Below the pieces are notes generated by a model that saw only the letters and a program-made list of their open reading frames with translations, did not search any database and had not been told where the DNA came from. Shown here in pieces: positions 1 to 10,887 of a stretch of 17,711 nucleotides of DNA; the stretch's first letter is position 1, and every line of letters starts with the position of its first letter. The translations under genes were made by a program, and so were the position numbers. Origin of the DNA: Spirogloea muscicola (lineage: Eukaryota > Streptophyta > Zygnematophyceae > Spirogloeales > Spirogloeaceae). The stretch is from the NCBI GenBank assembly GCA_009602725.1, contig WELB01000131.1:44045-61755 (forward strand). Reading direction: 5' to 3'.

Positions 1-2818
1 CGCCGAGGCCGCGCTGCAGGCCCTCTCCGCCGCCCACGCCGGCGGCCGCGCCGTGCCCCCCGGCGACGCCGCACGCCTCCTCCAGCTCGCCTTTCACGTC
101 GGCAATGCGCAGCTCGCCACGGCGGTCTTCGCAGCAATGCAGGCAGCCCCCGCCACTCCCGCGCCCCACCCAGGTGCATGGCGGCCCCTTCTCCAGCTCC
201 GGCCGGCTCCGCCTCCGGGGCCATCCCAAAGCTGGCCCCGGCATGGCGATGCCTGAAGGCTGCCACCCCGTCACCTTGGGCTGCTGCCGCAGAGCTCGTG
301 TGGCCGCGGCCCGGTCCCGAGGCGCATGCGGCGCTCGTCAAGGGCTTGGCTGCGAGCCTGCGGGTGTCGGATGCCATCTCCGCCATTGGAGACCTCCGCC
401 GCCGCGGCTTGCCTCAGAGGGACGAGGTTGGCTACTGCTGCCCGGGCTCCTTGTCTCTCACGAGCATTGCGCCGCCCTTTACACGCGGGGTGGCAAAAGC
501 TCACGTCACGGCACCGCCCATGGCAGGTGCCATTCGGAAGGGTGGTGAGGTGCCCAACATGCGGCAGACCTCTAGCTGTTGTCCAGCCTCAGCATGGCAC
601 GCAGGTCCACCCCACCACCACCACCACCACCACCAGCAGTTCCTTGCCGCCAATGTGAGCTTTCTGCCAGGGGGATGAGCCTCACAAGGGCTGTGCAGAA
701 GGTGGAGCAGCCTCCCTCATTCACCCGCATTCCCATGGAACTCACCCCAACAACCCCCCCCCCCCCGCACCACTTTCAATCGCGCTGCTGCAGATTGTCC
801 CATGCGCCCACTGCCGATACCAGTACGAGCTCCTATCGGGTGACGTGGTGACTAGCACCTCCGAGCCCATCTCGTGAGACAACCTTTTACAGAAGCTCGA
901 CCTCCACAGGGGCCGCAGGCCACATTGCTGTCATTGCCGTCTTCAGATCTTGTCTCGCACTCGCGATTCGTTTCAGGCAGTTCGCAGCTGGGTCTCACTT
1001 CTGGATAGCCTGGGCGATGAGGCAGGGGTGACATGTCGGTATTGGAGAGGGGGCTGCGCTTCCTGAGATCTTGGGGTCGAGCGCAACCAACCGTGGTGCA
1101 CTCTCTGGTGGTAAGAGGCCCGCGGCAGCATACATTGCTCCTTTGGTTGCACATGCCAACAACATCACATTATGGCACCAAGCACTTTCCCCCCCTGGCC
1201 TGGCGCTGGCAGGTGAGAGCACCCAATGGAGTGGCAAGGGCTGTGCGCTTTGCCACAGCCAGCCCAGACGTGCCTGCAGGAGAGGGCGAGCGCGTCACAC
1301 TCGCCTGCGCTGCCCCCAAAGTGGCTCGGCAAGGCTGGAAGAGCACAAGAACTCCAGGCAGGAGGCCAGGAGAACCCATGGCACTGCTATGCCATGCCAC
1401 TGGCGAGGAGAGCGTGCTGCTCAGGCCGCCAGCTCGTGCGGGCAGCGGTGCGGCTCTAGATTCATCCATGGCAGTGCCACTGGTGCTGCTACTTGGGGCT
1501 GGAGATGCTGCCACTGGCCTCTTGGACCCAGCATTACCCCGCCTACTGGCCATCTCTGTTGCCTCCACTGCCTTGGCCGGCTCGGCTTTCAACCTCTGGG
1601 TCCTGCCCCGCCTCAACCAGGCAATGCAATGACGACCTCACCTACATCAGCCTTGAGCTGCCACTTCTCAGCTGTGCTTGCGACGGCGTTGCTTTGACTG
1701 ACTGCAATTTGTGCTGCAGCTTCCAGAGCGGACAGCAGAAGCGGCAGCTGTCCGGCAGCAGCTCCTTCAGCAGCATGACTTCTTGGCAGGGCGGCTGCTA
1801 AGTCTTACTCAAGAAGCTGCAGACGAGGTGCCATCACCCTCTTATCTCCATAATGTGAGGCTTCTCCACTTTGCGAGGGGGTGATTGTGTTCAACATGTA
1901 AGGCATGCTGCTCACACAAATTGAATGCATGCACGCCAACAGAGTCCATTGTATCCTGGATAACCTGCAGCTGGACACTCGCGTGCAGGTGCGCATGCTT
2001 GCACGCATGTGCCAGCTACAGAAGAAGATGGAGGCCATGGCAGACCCTGCAACATACAGGTGGGCTTCAACAAGTGTCTGCTTCAGCTGTGACTGTTCCT
2101 CCAGCATCTTCCTCCCAGACTGCTGCTGACCGCATCTCTGTGTGCACTGGCCCATGTAAATGAGGGGAGCAGCGCCAGGCTTGGCAGAGTAACCAATGCA
2201 CGCAAAGGGCTTGAGGAGCGATTATCTGCTCGCTTGGACCTCATTGACAGCTATGCCAAGGTCCTCATCCTTCTGGCACTCTTCAGCTGGATGCAATGCC
2301 TTGTATACATGCACCGTACCATTGCATGTATCTAAGGTGAGGACCCGGTGCTGGATGCAGGTTGAAGCAATGATTGAGATAGAGGTGGAAATGGATCTTG
2401 ACGTCATTGCTGCGGAAGCTGCAGGAGCACCGGTGAGACAATCCTTGCATGCTAATGGAAAGGCATGCTTGAATGCTGGTGGGGTAGGCATGCATGACTC
2501 GCTCGCCTCTGCAAACCAAGGCAAGAGATGTGCTCTCTCCGCTCTCTTACCAGAGGCGAGCAGCTCACCGTGGCACTCTTGAGGGTTGCAGGCAAACATT
2601 GCTGAGCAGATTGAGCGACTCATGGAGGTGGAAAGCCTACAGCAGGTAGTAACACCTGAATCACTGACCCAGCTCTTGGCCAAATAGACAAGGTAGCCAC
2701 GTTGACAAAATTGCCGTGGTGGTATTCGCAGGAATGGCGGCAACAGGCGGAAGCAAGTGATGAGCTGGAGAGGCTGTTGCGCTCTGCACCTCCTGTGGAA
2801 GTCCTCCAAGCCAAGTAG
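1..2818 (+). CDS. PPR-related, probably plastid membrane protein (5' partial, 11 exons visible)
   Basis: Exons 2-173, 293-426, 794-873, 1026-1110, 1213-1620, 1720-1827, 1989-2059, 2179-2260, 2361-2432, 2592-2645 and 2732-2818 (TAG) join in phase to 450 residues; the start lies upstream of the window. The first two exons read as helical PPR-type sequence (AAHAALVKGL-like region, then VSDAISAIGDLRRRGLP). The rest matches, from memory of plant homologues, the conserved C-terminal part of a land-plant PPR-like family. It contains CAHCRYQYELLSGD, ERGLRFLR, VRFAT, GEGERVTLA, two hydrophobic helices around VPLVLLLGAGDAATGLLDP and LAISVASTALAGSAF, then VRMLARMCQLQKKME, RLDLIDSYAK, MIEIEVEMDLDVIAAE and a helical tail. 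Two membrane helices followed by coiled segments suggest a membrane-anchored organellar protein; the exact role is unknown to me. The intron after 1620 begins with GC. Family match is confident; localisation is inference. Confidence 0.85.
610..636. repeat. CCA/CAC trinucleotide run in an intron
   Basis: A simple CAC repeat lies inside the intron at 427-793 of the PPR-related gene. A pure C run follows at about 754-767 in the same intron. Confidence 0.8.
1621..1719 (+). other. GC-AG intron in the PPR-related gene
   Basis: The upstream exon ends AACCAG and the intron starts GCAATG and ends CTGCAG. Both flanking exons are in phase 0, and the join gives PRLNQ-LPERTAEAAAVRQ, as expected for the family. 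No GT donor nearby keeps this frame. Confidence 0.75.
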
Positions 2819-3193
2819 ACCTGAAAGGGCCTCCTATTATAGAGGCCCGCTGTTGTCTTGATTGTCCACGTCTGCTTGGCACAACTCTGCTCCCCAGCAA
2901 CCACAGGTCCAGTGATTGTTAGCACCCTTGCCGATGTGTACGACCTGTTTTGCGGAACAAGAGCTTCGGACGGATGTCATTCTGGTTTTGCTACTGGCCT
3001 CCTTCCCGCCATGACTGTCACTGGACGCAATGAGAATGCGACTCCATGCAATCAACACCCACTCATGCGTAGTATGGACAACTACAGCTTTAGATGCTGA
3101 GGTGCAGATTTGTACCTCAGCAAGCTGTCAGGTCTTTTGGAAGGACCAGCGACTGTTTGATCCACCTTCACTCACTCCTTTTGGTCATCATTC
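2819..3193. other. Convergent 3' intergenic region
   Basis: This 375 bp lies between the stop of the PPR-related gene (+) and the stop of the helicase gene (-). I find no coding exon. Short open frames here lack good splice sites or similarity. I see no TGTAA, the polyadenylation signal common in chlorophyte algae, on the plus strand. The one clear structure is the hairpin at 2827-2848. Confidence 0.6.
2827..2848 (+). terminator. Hairpin 8 nt after the PPR-related stop codon
   Basis: GGGCCTC (2827-2833) and GAGGCCC (2842-2848) are perfect inverted repeats around an 8-nt AT-rich loop (CTATTATA). The position in the immediate 3' UTR suggests a 3'-end or stability element; calling it a terminator is only the nearest category, since this is a eukaryotic gene. 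Confidence 0.35.
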
Positions 3194-6100
3194 TCACTCC
3201 TGGTTAACGTTCTTTTCTTGAACTGTTCTGGCCCTTCGAAGGGCAGACAAAGCTTCTTGTGTCTCGTAACCAACGACCAGTGTCTGCCTTTTTTTCAGCA
3301 GCTTGACATCTTGCAGCTTTTTGAGGTGCATAGCCAGGAGTGGGCTCATGCCCATCTGCAGAAAGTATTGGGGGCAAAGCATCAGTTTACAGCAGTTGAC
3401 CAGATCAGAAATATCTCAATGGTATGGTTTACATACGTACTGGTCTGATGTAGGAGCACGCACCCCAGTAGCATAAGAGCGGGAAAGGCCTCTTGGAAGT
3501 AGAGGTTGATGCAGCTTGGCCACAAGTTCCTGCTCAGATTAATGACACGTCAGGCCATCATCCAGGCAAGCTGCCCATGACTTCAATGTGCATCCTGGGG
3601 TCGCAAGGGGAGCCAACCTTTTGAAGCCTTTGCGCAAGCCCTGTTGTAGATTTCTGATATATAGACGCATTGCCTGAAGAACGTGCTGGCCTATCCTTAA
3701 GGCGCCCTGGCTTTAACGTCTCTTCTAGCTTGTCCTCGTCCAAATCCAGCCCCAACTCATCCGCTTGGCGCTTCAACCATGTGCTTCTAGCAGATGCCTG
3801 AGAACACCGTTCCTGTCTTTGGTTGTCAGAGTTAAAATTGCCAGCGACTCCTCGTATTCAGCTGCTGTCGGCTTAACGACAAGTGCCTGCTATGTACATG
3901 GCTTTCCAGACGACGCGAAACAAACCTGTGAGACCGTGTGTAGAACTTTATCCAACTGAAGGGCCAACACCACACGCTCCTGTACGGCTGGCAAGTATGA
4001 CTCGTCCACCGGGAAACTTGGCAGCCCTGCCTCCTGCAGTCAGGCAGTCAATGCTCTTCAGCAAATGCCACCTCATGGCCAGTCTCTCGACACTCACATG
4101 GATCAGCGGTTCCTTCCCACCTCCTGGAGTGAAAGACAAGAAGGCGGGTTGCGTGACCAGCATGCAAAGAGGAGCACACCCTGGAGAGCGCCTTGCAAAG
4201 GGCTCGATACTTGGCGCGATCCTTAGGTGACAGTAACACAATACTGCACCCATCCGTGGCGGCTCTCGCTGTGCGACCACATCGATGTACATAGACCTGC
4301 AAGCAACCCAGCTAGTCAGCCTTGGAGTATCATGCCACTGTATCGTGCTGTAGACATCTGCCGGGTGCTGGACTGCTCACATCTGCTGCATGGGGCAGTT
4401 GATAGTGGACAACGGTGCGGACAGCTGGAATGTCCAGGCCCCTTGCTGCAACATCTGTAGCCACCAGCACACCGTTGTTTGACTGCTGGAAGCGGTCCAG
4501 GTGATTGAGGCGCTGGCGCTGCTGCAGCTCAGCATGCAGTGGCCAGGAGGGCACTTGCAGAAGCCGTAAAAGTGCAGCCACCCTGCGCACGGCCGAGATT
4601 GCCGTGCAGAAGACAAGAGTGCGGCCAAGGCCGTGCACTGCGAGCACGTAGTACAGTGTCCTGTCCTTTTCTTCCTCTAGGCACCTGACACAAGCCACGT
4701 TGGCAAGATGCTCACAAGATGATAAAGCCTCCACGCTGCAACGCGGCAAGGGCATATCACAAGATGGGAGTCACAAAGAAAGACCCCACGAGGTGTTCCA
4801 GGCAATCTGCAACAAATGCGATGCTTGTCAAGCACTTACTCAATAACAGCTTCCTCAAGCTTGCCCGCCACAATCTGCGTTGTTGTGAGGTCTACGATGG
4901 TGGCTTTCCGGCTGATGCCAGCCTTCTGGATGAGTGACGCGATGTTCTTGGCAGCAGACTTCTGCACCCGCTTGCTTGTCTGCACCAGAAGCTAAGTAAC
5001 CATCAGGCCTTAAAGCACGTAGTGGACAGCCAAGCTGGCTTTTGGTGCTCCATGTCAAGAGAAGACAGTAGAGATGCAAGGCAACCTGCGCATGGGTGCT
5101 CTCCAGCTTCTTCTTGAACCCTCCAGGCAGGGCCAGAGTGGCAGAGAACAGTAAGACTTGCCGCCTCCTTGCCACTGATGGAGCTGCCGAACCTGCAAGA
5201 AGGGCCACGCCAGAGCATCAATAAAGTCGAGCGATCAACACAAGGTGGCTGCAGGGGTATTAGAGCTGTCCTTTAAAAAGACTGCCAGAGTTCATCATGG
5301 GCTGCCTCGTACCATTGGCATCAGGAAGCTTGGAGCCGGCAACCGGAGGCAGCATTTGTAGAATGAAGTCCAGCTCCTGAAAGTGCCCCTTCTCGACCAT
5401 GCGGTCCGCTTCATCTAGCACCAGGAAGGACAGCTGCTGCAGCTGCACAGCGCAAGGGTGCATATCTCATTGGCAGGAAATTTCTGACTACCAAAGCTTC
5501 CAGAGATGCACTTGTCGCAAGCCATACTCGCAAGGGTTGCCTCTTGCAGGTAAGATGTAACACGGAGCAGTTCGACAAAGCAAAAGTAGGGGTTATCACT
5601 CACATCCATGACATGGGGCTCTCCGGAAGAGATGAGCTCCCAGAGGCGGCCTGGAGTTGCCACCACTACCTCTGGCCGCAGGCTCAGGAGGCGCTGCTGC
5701 TTTTGAGGTGCCATGCCCCCAACAAGAGCAATGCATCTAATGCCTGCCACCTTGCCCACCGCCGTCAGGTGACTGCACACCTGCAGCGCGAGTTCTCGCG
5801 TCGGTGCCAAGACCAGCGCTCGCAAACCCTTCACCACTGCTTCACCGCCTTCAGAGTCTCGCTCGTTCAGCAAGCGGTGAAAGATCGGAAGACCATAAGC
5901 CAAGGTCTTTCCAGAGCCTGTCTCGGCTGCTCCCACTACATCCTGCGCAAAGGCTTGCTTCTTGTCAAAGCCAACTAGAAAGTGGCTCAGGGCGACTACC
6001 TCTAAACACTAAACCCTAAACAAGGAAAGGGAGGGAAGAGGATCTGCAGGCACAAAGTAGCAAAGACATGTTTGCGCAAGCTCAAGACACGTGGCTTTGG

Positions 6101-7726
6101 ACTAGCAATAGTGACCCCAAAAATCCACATCACCACACACCTCAGTAAAGCAAGACAGTAAAGAGCATTGCTGCGACTCCACTAGTACAAGGGAGACAGG
6201 ATAACCACATGACTTGCAAGGAAAGGGTTGAGGATGAGAAGGACTATCATACACAACTACAAGCTGGGCAGTGCACAAATGGCACATCACTGAAGAATGA
6301 TGGTAGGGCCTCAAAGTGTGCCGGGATGGTATACGAAGGGATCTCACTTTGCCCCTGTGCGCCGCAGCAGGGATGCACGCCTTTTGGATTGGTGTTGGGC
6401 ACGAGAAGCCCAGCTCGGCCAGCGCTTTTTGGATAAGGGGATGAAGCCTCAGCTCACTCCAGCCCCCTCCAATGCCTGCCCCATGCATCTCTCCAGCTGA
6501 CTCTCCAGCCAACTCTGCCCCTGACTCCTGCAATTATCAGCAAAGAGCTTTGAGGCTTGAACATTGGGTGGCTCTCACTTCACGTCCCACTCCAGGTAGC
6601 CTCGATGCTGAGCCTCACCTAGCCATCACCTTGTAGAGGTGCTCATGAAGGCCTAGTCTTTGGTCCAATTCAACAGCCTACTTCTGTGCAGGCCCTTGCT
6701 GGGCTCAGTGGGCGACACTAACCTGGAGCCGCTCGTCTGGCAAAGCTGCTGACGGCGCTGCCACGGCTGCTCCTCCTGCTTCTGTCCTTGAGCCACCCAC
6801 ACCGACACGATTTTCACGATCGACAGCCTCTTCAGGCGACTACTGACACGCGTTTTACTCTTATGAGGCCACCTAACGGTGGCTGATGAGCAGATCCTGG
6901 TGTGTTGTTGGCGACGACACAATAGTGCCCACAGCCGCCGCTCAGCAGCCCTCAGAACGCTCACCTGAAAGCTGAGCAGCAGAGGCTTGGTTGGACCCCG
7001 TCTTTGCGGCTCGCATGCGGTCCTTCCATTTGGAAGCCTTGCGCTGCTTCCGTGTCAGGGGCGCGACTTCTCCTGCTGGAGCCACGGCATCCTGCACCTG
7101 CTCTTCGTCACCAAGCTCCTCCTCAGGGCCCGTCTCCGCCACCTCAGTGGTCCCAACTCTCGCATCTATCTCCTCCGCCGTGCTTGTCTGCTTGTGCACA
7201 GATGCGGACAGCCTTTCCTTCTTGACACGTGAAGCCTTCCCAGCTGCCTCAGCAGCGTCGGGCTTCGTGCTGCTGCTCTGTGCCTTGCGCTTGCCGAGCT
7301 TGTCTCGCGCAGCTGTCTTGGAGAGGCTCGCCTGTGGTCGACCTTCGTCCCTAGGTCCGCCAGGCAGGCCGATCCCCGCCGCCTCGGCGGCCAGGGTGAA
7401 CACTTCGCCCTCAATCTCCTCAAGGCCCGCAAAGCCTGGCCACCAGGGACATGGCCAGAGCCAAGTAATTGAGGGCTCGGAGGACCAAGGGCACGCCCAG
7501 CCAGCAGGCGCTGCCGCTGGCGCTGCCACGCCACGGGGCCCGGCACGGAGGCCTGAGCAGGGGTGCGGCAGGAACCCAGCTCACCGAACTCGGTGCTGCC
7601 GACAAGGAGGTCCGCAGCGTCGACAGGCGTGGCGTCCTCCCAGGGCACGTCGTCCTGCCAGCCTGAGGCGGGGAAGGCGAGCGCGGCCGGGCCGGCGGAG
7701 CGCGCGCGGCGGCGGGCGGCCGCCAT
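3194..7726 (-). CDS. MAK5: DEAD-box ATP-dependent RNA helicase, DDX24/MAK5/RH13 family (ribosome biogenesis)
   Basis: Fourteen exons (minus strand): 7726-7585, 7435-6965, 6829-6723, 6527-6348, 5942-5604, 5442-5313, 5192-5086, 4979-4840, 4735-4381, 4296-4180, 4033-3926, 3797-3618, 3529-3464 and 3355-3194. They join in phase to 867 residues. After a basic, acidic N-terminal extension (about 1-260) come the Q motif (GFSCPTPIQ), motif [10 protein letters not shown] (305-313), Ia [13 protein letters not shown], Ib [14 protein letters not shown] (423-426), III SAT (473-475), [21 protein letters not shown] and [11 protein letters not shown] (about 661-669). The FAGLEEIEG segment, [27 protein letters not shown] and the C-terminal [22 protein letters not shown] region single out the MAK5/DDX24 subfamily, which in yeast acts in 60S subunit assembly in the nucleolus. 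Exon 3 (6723-6829) uses a weak acceptor and has no recognised motif, but phase requires it. It shares a divergent promoter with SEC20. Confidence 0.92.
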
Positions 7727-7844
7727 GGCTCGGGACGAGGCNCGGCCCGGGCGGCGTCCGAGGTCTGTGCCTGGGACGAGGCCTCGCAAATCTGGAATCC
7801 CAAACCCTCGCCACTCGCGGGGACCTGCTCACGGCGGGGCTCCC
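7727..7844. promoter_or_regulatory. Divergent promoter between the MAK5-like helicase and SEC20
   Basis: Only 118 bp separate the two start codons, so the promoters and 5' UTRs must overlap. The stretch is GC-rich with no TATA box that I can see. A 10-bp direct repeat GGGACGAGGC occurs at 7732-7741 and 7773-7782. Base 7742 is an N. Transcription starts may lie inside the first exons. Confidence 0.6.
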
Positions 7845-10800
7845 ATGGCGGCCGCCGTTGCGCCTGCACCCGCGCTCGCCGCAGCGTCAGCCGTTCCCCC
7901 GCCGCCGCCCGAGCTCGCCGCCCTCCTGCAGGCACGACCTGGCCAAGGACGGCGCCTCGGCTGGCCCGGCCTTCTCCAAGGGGCTCCGCCCTGTTCCGCC
8001 TCCCCTGCCGCGGGCTCCGCGCGCCACACGTCGTCCCGTCTGCTCAGCTTCCTCCTGCGTGCCGCGTGGGCTGGCAGGCGTGGCAAGGCATGGTGGAGAG
8101 AGTGGAGGCCGCGCTGGCTCTGATCTCGAACTTCCACCACAGGCCCCTGGGTGCCAGCAGACCAACGCCCAGCGTCACTCTGCAGCGGCTCAATACCAGC
8201 GTGCAAGACGAGTTCGTTGCAATGCGGAGGCAGCTGAAGGACTTGGAGCTGCTTTCGGCAGAGCAGGACAGGTACATCTGCGCACCATCTCCAGCCTCTC
8301 TGTAGCCTGCCGCTCTGTTCGTCAATGTACATCCTGTGCGTCGAACTCAACACATGGCGTCGATGTCGCGGAGGGTCCGGGCTGCTTGACAGCAGTCAGT
8401 CAGCCTGTTGCAGCCTCGAAGAATGCGATCTCGTCGAGACGGAGCTACGAAGCTGTCGGGGACAGTACGGCAGGTACTGTCCAGCATGAAGCGGGGTGGC
8501 TGTTTCAGCCGCGCCGCGAGCATTGGGTCTCTTTACAAAAGGTTGAGCTGCTTGTCGTCTCATTCCTTCACCTTTCATCATCACTTTCGCCACGAGCTTA
8601 TCCTGGCTGGTTCTCTTGAAGTGCGGTGACTAACTGCAGTAAGGAAAGGGAGAGTGGCCATTTGCAGGGGTTTGCTCTTACTCATCACCGCCATGCACCT
8701 ATTTGCAGTCTTCGAGTGAAGCTTCGGAATGCAAATCTGCAAGCGCATGCGAATGAAGCCCTGCTGGCAAAGCAAGAGGCGTGATTCCGTGCCTATGCTC
8801 TCCATTGATGCTGCTGGCAGTGCAAGATGTAGTCTTCAATCGATGTGCTCTCTGGCTACTCTTTCCAGTGGCAGTTGACGATCAATGGACCTTCGCTTGT
8901 GTTCATGAGAGTTATTGGCAAGGCAGTGAGAGTATGCTGAGAGCTCGTCTCGCGATGGCTCTGCTTCCAGAGGGAGCTGCTCTTGGGTGGGACTGAGGAT
9001 GCTGCAGCTCGAAGACAAAAGCTGCAGTAAGTTCTTCAAGTCCACATCGATTTGCAAGCAAACTCAGCATCCTTTTGTCAGCGTCTCCGACGCTCAGGAT
9101 AGCCCTGCTCCAGGTCAGCGCGCACTCAAGTGCTGAGAGGTGTTTTGGCTTTGCCTTGTCCACATCCTACTTTGACACTGTGGAAAGAGCACATCTGTGC
9201 GTGCAGGACACAAGCTGGGATGGTCGACACAGCTGAGAGTGTCACGGACAGCCTCAGACGTACTCGACAGCTGATGGCTCAGGTGCCTTGCCTGCTTAAC
9301 TGTGACAAGGTGCATGCACGGTGCAGAGTGCACCTTGGTCTTACTGCATGCTTGGTAGGTGGTTCAGTGCCTTGCCCAACACCTCCTTGACGAGGCTGTG
9401 CCACCTACTTTACTTCTAATCAACACAGACTCCTTGTGCTCCTTTGCATGCCAGACTGAAATTGACCTTCCACAATATTGTTCGTCTCTGCAGGAGGTGG
9501 CACGTGGGGGACAGACGCTCGCAGTCATGGGTGAATACTCTGACCTTATAAAGCATCCCATGTGCATCCACTTTCTTTATCAGCTCTTGCCACAACTCTC
9601 GGAAGCTGGCAGCCTCTAATGCCTGAGTGATTCTTGTCATGGCCTTGTTTCAGCGGAGTCGCACCACACGTTGCAGAAAGCTGACGAGGAGTATAAAGGG
9701 CAAAGGACGCTGCTGAAAACGACACGGCGCTTGCTCTCTGTTCTCCAAAGGCAGGATGTGCTTGATAGGTACAAACGAGGGCATGTCACTGCCTGTGATC
9801 CTCTAATCTCCACCAGATGCACTAAGGCCTCTGCGAGGTTGCGGAGGCAGACCGCGACATTAAGCATTCCCCAATGCCTGATGTGTCGGCCACATCTGGG
9901 TGCAGGCTGATTCTGGTGGCAGGACTGCTATTCTTCCTGCTGGTGTGCTTCTACATTCTCAACAAGCGCCTTGGCTTGGTGCGGTCTGCTCGGCTGCTGC
10001 TGCAGCAGCAGCAGAAGCAAGAGGCGCCTGCAGCAGCAGAGGTGCATGTATATGCACGGCAACCGGCAGCCGTGGATGCAAACATGGGCAGAAAGGGGCA
10101 GCAGAAGCGCGAGGCGGCTGAAGCCTTGGGGCTGCAGGAACCTCCACTGCTGTTATCAACCGCGGTGGATGCAGAGGCGTGCAAAGAGAGGCTGCAGGAC
10201 CAAGAGGTGGCTGCAGCACAGGACCTGCAGGTGCAGCAGCAGCAGCAGAAGCAAGAGGCGCCTGCAGCAGCAGAGTTGCATGTATGTGCACCGCAACTGG
10301 CAGCCGTGGATGCAATCATGGGCAGACAGGGGCAGCAGAAGCGCGAGGCGGCTGAAGCCTTGGTGCTGCAGGAACCTCCACTGCTATTATCGATCGCAGT
10401 GGATGCAGAGGTGTGCGAAGAGAGGCTGCAGGACCGAGAGGTGGCTGCAGCACAGGACCTGCAGGTGCAGCAGCAGCAGCAGAAAGAAGAGGCGCCTGCA
10501 GCAGCAGAGTTGCAAGCATTTGCACCGCCGCCGGCAGCCGTGGATGCAAATTTGGGCAGAAAGGGGCAGCAGAAGCACGAGGCGGCCGCAGGCTTGGGAC
10601 TGCAGGACCTTCCAGTGCTGGTATCAACCGCAGTGGATGCAGAGGTGTGCGAAGAGAGGCTGCAGGACCGAGAGGTAGCTGCAGCACAGGACCTGCAGGT
10701 GCAGCCACCACCAGCACTAGCTGCAGAGGCACAGGTAGGTGAGGAGGATGCGTTGCTGCCAGCAGGCAGAGCACAGGAGCAGCGGCTCAGAGAAATGGGC

Positions 10801-10887
10801 AGGGAAGTGAAAGGTGGTGAAGAGCGGCCGCCGGCTGCAGAGTCTGGAAGGAGGGGGGTGTCGCTGAACCTGCACGATGAGCTGTGA
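7845..10887 (+). CDS. SEC20: SEC20/BNIP1-type Qb-SNARE with repeat-expanded luminal tail and HDEL signal
   Basis: Nine exons: 7845-7931, 8078-8271, 8414-8473, 8709-8778, 8971-9026, 9207-9282, 9494-9530, 9654-9768 and 9906-10887. They join in phase to 558 residues. SEC20 works in retrograde Golgi-to-ER vesicle fusion with Use1, Ufe1 and Sec22 at the ER. Landmarks are LQRLNTSVQDEF, LKDLELLSAEQD, LRVKLRNANLQAHANEALL, ERELLLGGTED, AESVTDSLRRTRQLM, KADEEYKGQRTLL and QRQDVLDR, then one membrane helix (about 233-250, ILVAGLLFFLLVCFYIL). The luminal part (about 251-558) holds three exact-length 78-residue repeats (about 265-498) and ends SLNLHDEL, an ER-retrieval signal also found on yeast Sec20p. 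The start gives a Pro/Ala-rich N-terminus. The introns after 7931 and 8778 start with GC. For the second, a GT donor at 8781 with an acceptor two bases further on would change only Arg to Ala, so it is not settled. Confidence 0.9.
7932..8077 (+). other. GC-AG intron 1 of SEC20
   Basis: The donor is CTGCAG|GCACGA and the acceptor GGCTGGCAG|GCGTGG. Both ends are phase 0, giving ELAALLQ-AWQGMVERVEAAL. I see no in-frame GT donor that joins the N-terminal ATG exon to the conserved exon as well. Confidence 0.55.
8779..8970 (+). other. Probable GC-AG intron 4 of SEC20
   Basis: The donor is CAAGAG|GCGTGA and the acceptor CTTCCAG|AGGGAG. This restores the conserved ERELLLGG stretch. A canonical alternative (donor at 8781, acceptor two bases downstream) keeps frame and gives QEAELLLGG instead. 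Confidence 0.5.
10003..10704 (+). repeat. Three in-frame 234-bp (78-aa) tandem repeats in the SEC20 luminal tail
   Basis: Unit boundaries recur at exactly 234 bp: GAGGCGCCTGCAGC at 10021 and 10255, and GCTGCAGCACAGGACCTG at about 10210, 10444 and 10678. Each unit codes in order for a poly-Gln block, KQEAPAAAELHV, an AAVDA segment, RKGQQKREAAEALGLQEPP, a short hydrophobic stretch with VDAEVCEERLQD and EVAAAQDLQVQ. Units differ by scattered substitutions but no indels, so the frame is kept. The last unit runs out into PPPALAAEAQVGEED. Confidence 0.95.

Noticed and set aside
578-658. A poly-His coding stretch
   Set aside because: It lies inside an intron of the PPR-related gene and comes from a CAC microsatellite.
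1905-1988. Extension of the PPR-related exon upstream through QIECMHANRVHCIL
   Set aside because: The acceptor at 1988 joins EAADE directly to VRMLARMCQ as in the family; the extension would add residues with no counterpart.
3299-3421. An apparent plus-strand exon with good splice sites coding for [14 protein letters not shown]
   Set aside because: It overlaps the final helicase exon on the minus strand, which encodes the conserved [14 protein letters not shown]-terminus and fits in phase with the preceding exon.
6991-8619. A 542-codon plus-strand open frame
   Set aside because: It runs antisense through helicase exons 1 and 2, across the divergent promoter and through SEC20 introns in the wrong frame. 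The product is Arg/Pro/Ala-rich, with no family signal.
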